A stretch of DNA of 64,000 nt, from the NCBI RefSeq assembly GCF_014193695.1, contig NZ_JACHZR010000005.1:186001-250000 (forward strand). Reading direction: 5' to 3'. Of the stretch, positions 62,038 through 64,000 are shown piece after piece (within the stretch, counting starts at the first letter, position 1; the number at the start of each line of letters is the position of its first letter). The position numbers and the translations under genes were made by a program. The DNA is from Rhizobium sp. BK316. GTDB lineage: Bacteria; Pseudomonadota; Alphaproteobacteria; Rhizobiales; Rhizobiaceae. The notes below the pieces were generated by a model that worked only from the letters and a program-made list of their open reading frames with translations, was not told the DNA's origin and did not search any database.

Positions 62038-64000
62038 CTATTCGACGGCCTGGTTTTCCGGCAGATCGATTTCCTCCCGGAAATGATCGTTCCTGCCCGA
62101 TATCCGCTCGTAGAATTCGGTGAGACCGGGCAAGACCTGTACGCCGGCGAGCTTTGCCGCACCGATCAGCTTGCGGCTGTTCCTTGAGCGCACACGCAAG
62201 GCGCTCATCACGTCTTCATGGACGAGATGCAGGGCACCGAATTCCGGCGAGGTGGCGACCTTCTCGTCGCCGATCACGGCAAAGATCTGCGTTCGGCTGC
62301 TCTTTCCCTTGAGCGGAATGGCTCCCGCCTCCAAGAGCGCCGCACCGCTCTGCGCCCGCGCCGTGCTGTCGGAGATCAGGATGTCGAAACCGACGTCCTT
62401 GCAGCAGGATTCGATGCGCGCCGCGACATTCACGGCGTCACCAACCGCCGAATAGTTGAAGCGCGTCTTTGCGCCCATATTGCCGACACAGGCAAGGCCG
62501 GTATGGATGCCGATACCGATCCTGACCTGCCTAGCGTTGCCGAAACCGAAAGCATCGCGAGCGTTCAGCTCGGCGAGGGTCTCGCGCATGGCAAGTGCCG
62601 CCCGCAGCGCTTTTGCCCCATGATCCGAAACATCGACCGGTGCATTCCAGAACGCCATGATGGAATCACCGATGAATTTATCGAGCGTTCCCTCGTTCCC
62701 CACGACATGACGGCTCAGTGCATCGAGCAGCGTATTAAGGAACTGGACGACGGCGATCGGCGTCAGCTTTTCACTGATCTCCGTGAAATTGCGTACATCG
62801 ACGAACATCATGGTGAGCTCACGCTCGTCTCCGCCGAGCTTCAACGCGTCAGGCGTGTGCTCGATCCGGTGCAGCAGCGAAGGCGAGAGATAGTGGCCGA
62901 AAGCGCGCCGTACTTCCCGCCGCTCCCTGTCGATGACGAGGATGCGGAACGATGTTGCCGCAAAATGCGTGATGGAGCCGCTGACGATCGGCGCCAGCGG
63001 ATCGAAGAGCAGACCGGCGTAGAGAAAGCAGAACCACGACGCAACAAGCGCCATCGCGGTGATCGCCAGGCCGCAGACCAAAGCCACAGCCGGGCTGACG
63101 AAGGTCGTGACAAGAACGAGCAGGAAACCGACCACGGCAATGGAGAGGATCTCCAGCCCGTCGGCCCAGTCCGGCCGTGACAGGTAGCGGCCCGAGAGGA
63201 TCTGCTCGACCGTCTGTGCCTGCAGCGAAACACCGGGCACATTTTCTCCGAGCGCGGTGGTGCGGATATCCTGCAGCCCGACCGCCGAGGTGCCGATGAA
63301 GATGATGCTGCCTTCGATCTGAGCAGCAACATCAGGGGCCGCTCCGCCGGCAGCAAGGACCTTTCGGGCCGAGATATAACGTTCCGCCCGGTTCGGCGTC
63401 ACATAAAGCCAGATCTCTCCGGCAGCCGTCAGCGGGACGATGAAATCACCGATTTTCGCCGAGGTGATGATCCCTGCCCTGTCTGGCGCGCCGGCCAGTA
63501 CATAGGTCGAAGCACCCTGCGCTACCCGCAACGCTTCGATCGCAAGATTGGGATAAAACTGCTCGCCATCGCTGAGGAACAACGGCACTGCACGAACCAC
63601 CGATGACGGGCTGCCGGGATTGAGACTGACATGGCCAAGCCCCGCGGCATTCGCCTCCAGCCTCGGCCGGAGCGGCGTGGAAGCGTTAAGATGCGGAGGT
63701 GCGGCTAGCGGACTTTCGCCGGTAAAGGCAAAGCCGGCTTTTACCGGCGGCTTGTAATTACCCTCGTTGGAAAGCCCGAAGCCGAGAACGACAGGCTTTC
63801 CTTCGATCGATTGCGCGAATATCTCGTCATTGTCGGGCAATTGCGCCGCAAGCGATGGATCGACGCCCTCCACCTCCTGGATGACATTGCGCGGCGACAT
63901 TCGGTCGGGCTCGGCGAAGATGACGTCGAAGGCGATGGCCGCCGCTCCCATGTCGGAGAGACGCTCGACCAGCGTTGCCAGCCTGTCGCGCGGCCAGGGC
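62038..64000 (-). CDS. CHASE2-domain adenylate/guanylate cyclase (5' end outside the window)
   Basis: At least 653 residues; the frame stays open to the window edge. The codons before the first Met at 63951 read WPRDRLATLVERLSDMG, which is CHASE2 sequence, so the true start lies beyond 64000. An extracytoplasmic CHASE2 sensor (to about residue 290 counted from Met 63951) precedes three membrane segments (about 285-355) and a class III cyclase domain (about 385-570). The latter has metal-binding Asp in MMFVDVRNF, later GIGIHTG and YSAVGDAVNVAARIE. It would make cAMP or cGMP in response to an outer signal. It converges on the FecR gene with a 4-base gap. Confidence 0.9.
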   Translation of the reverse strand, partial: PWPRDRLATLVERLSDMGAAAIAFDVIFAEPDRMSPRNVIQEVEGVDPSLAAQLPDNDEIFAQSIEGKPVVLGFGLSNEGNYKPPVKAGFAFTGESPLAAPPHLNASTPLRPRLEANAAGLGHVSLNPGSPSSVVRAVPLFLSDGEQFYPNLAIEALRVAQGASTYVLAGAPDRAGIITSAKIGDFIVPLTAAGEIWLYVTPNRAERYISARKVLAAGGAAPDVAAQIEGSIIFIGTSAVGLQDIRTTALGENVPGVSLQAQTVEQILSGRYLSRPDWADGLEILSIAVVGFLLVLVTTFVSPAVALVCGLAITAMALVASWFCFLYAGLLFDPLAPIVSGSITHFAATSFRILVIDRERREVRRAFGHYLSPSLLHRIEHTPDALKLGGDERELTMMFVDVRNFTEISEKLTPIAVVQFLNTLLDALSRHVVGNEGTLDKFIGDSIMAFWNAPVDVSDHGAKALRAALAMRETLAELNARDAFGFGNARQVRIGIGIHTGLACVGNMGAKTRFNYSAVGDAVNVAARIESCCKDVGFDILISDSTARAQSGAALLEAGAIPLKGKSSRTQIFAVIGDEKVATSPEFGALHLVHEDVMSALRVRSRNSRKLIGAAKLAGVQVLPGLTEFYERISGRNDHFREEIDLPENQAVE

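Overview
The window looks like a chromosomal segment of a Rhizobium-type alphaproteobacterium (R. etli/leguminosarum clade or a close relative). The evidence is the high-GC codon use, the rhizobial mosaic intergenic repeats after mltB (about 6530-6631) and before soxG (55377-55478), a cpdR1-type response regulator, a ROSE-controlled small heat-shock gene, a soxBDAG sarcosine oxidase operon and a compact glgPBCA-pgm-glgX cluster. I see no insertion sequence, prophage, CRISPR array or rRNA. The content is core-like, with a few lineage-specific small genes. These assignments rest on recognised motifs and gene order, not on a database search.

Layout: 1-8000 is cell envelope and sugar activation: SPFH/NfeD pair, KdsD/KpsF isomerase, beta-barrel porin, GalU, MltB-like transglycosylase and an SGNH-fold DUF459 protein. 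8000-14500 is glutamate synthase (gltD, gltB, minus strand). 14960-20260 holds a threonine aldolase, a LysR regulator divergent from a bile-acid-symporter-like carrier, an Hsp20 gene with a sigma-32-like promoter and ROSE thermometer, and a lysophospholipase-like hydrolase. 20300-22930 holds hisN, a strong small-RNA gene (MmgR/alpha-r8-like), N-formylglutamate amidohydrolase, cpdR and tRNA-Val(GAC). 23100-27200 is a run of small exported, membrane or unknown proteins around a TerC-like DUF475 membrane protein.

27400-35400 is a tricarboxylate-transport island: tctA, tctB and tctC on the minus strand, an orphan periplasmic binding protein, a TetR-cupin pair, and a TctD/TctE two-component system. 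35500-42140 is a translationally coupled three-gene unit: transglutaminase-DUF2126, permuted ATP-grasp fused to alpha-E, and a second transglutaminase. It is the best candidate in the window for a poorly described system, since it has the parts to make and cut amide bonds but no assigned substrate. A Tad-like von Willebrand A protein follows.

43770-54780 is the glycogen cluster, six consecutive plus-strand genes covering ADP-glucose formation, chain elongation, branching, debranching and phosphorolysis. A MaoC-type hydratase follows. 55480-60610 is the heterotetrameric sarcosine oxidase operon soxB-soxD-soxA-soxG (minus strand). The window ends with a FecR-domain exported protein converging on a CHASE2 adenylate/guanylate cyclase whose 5' end lies beyond the window.

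Several very long open frames lie antisense to gltB, gltD, soxA, soxB and the transglutaminase gene (up to 1334 codons). I treat them as high-GC codon shadows.
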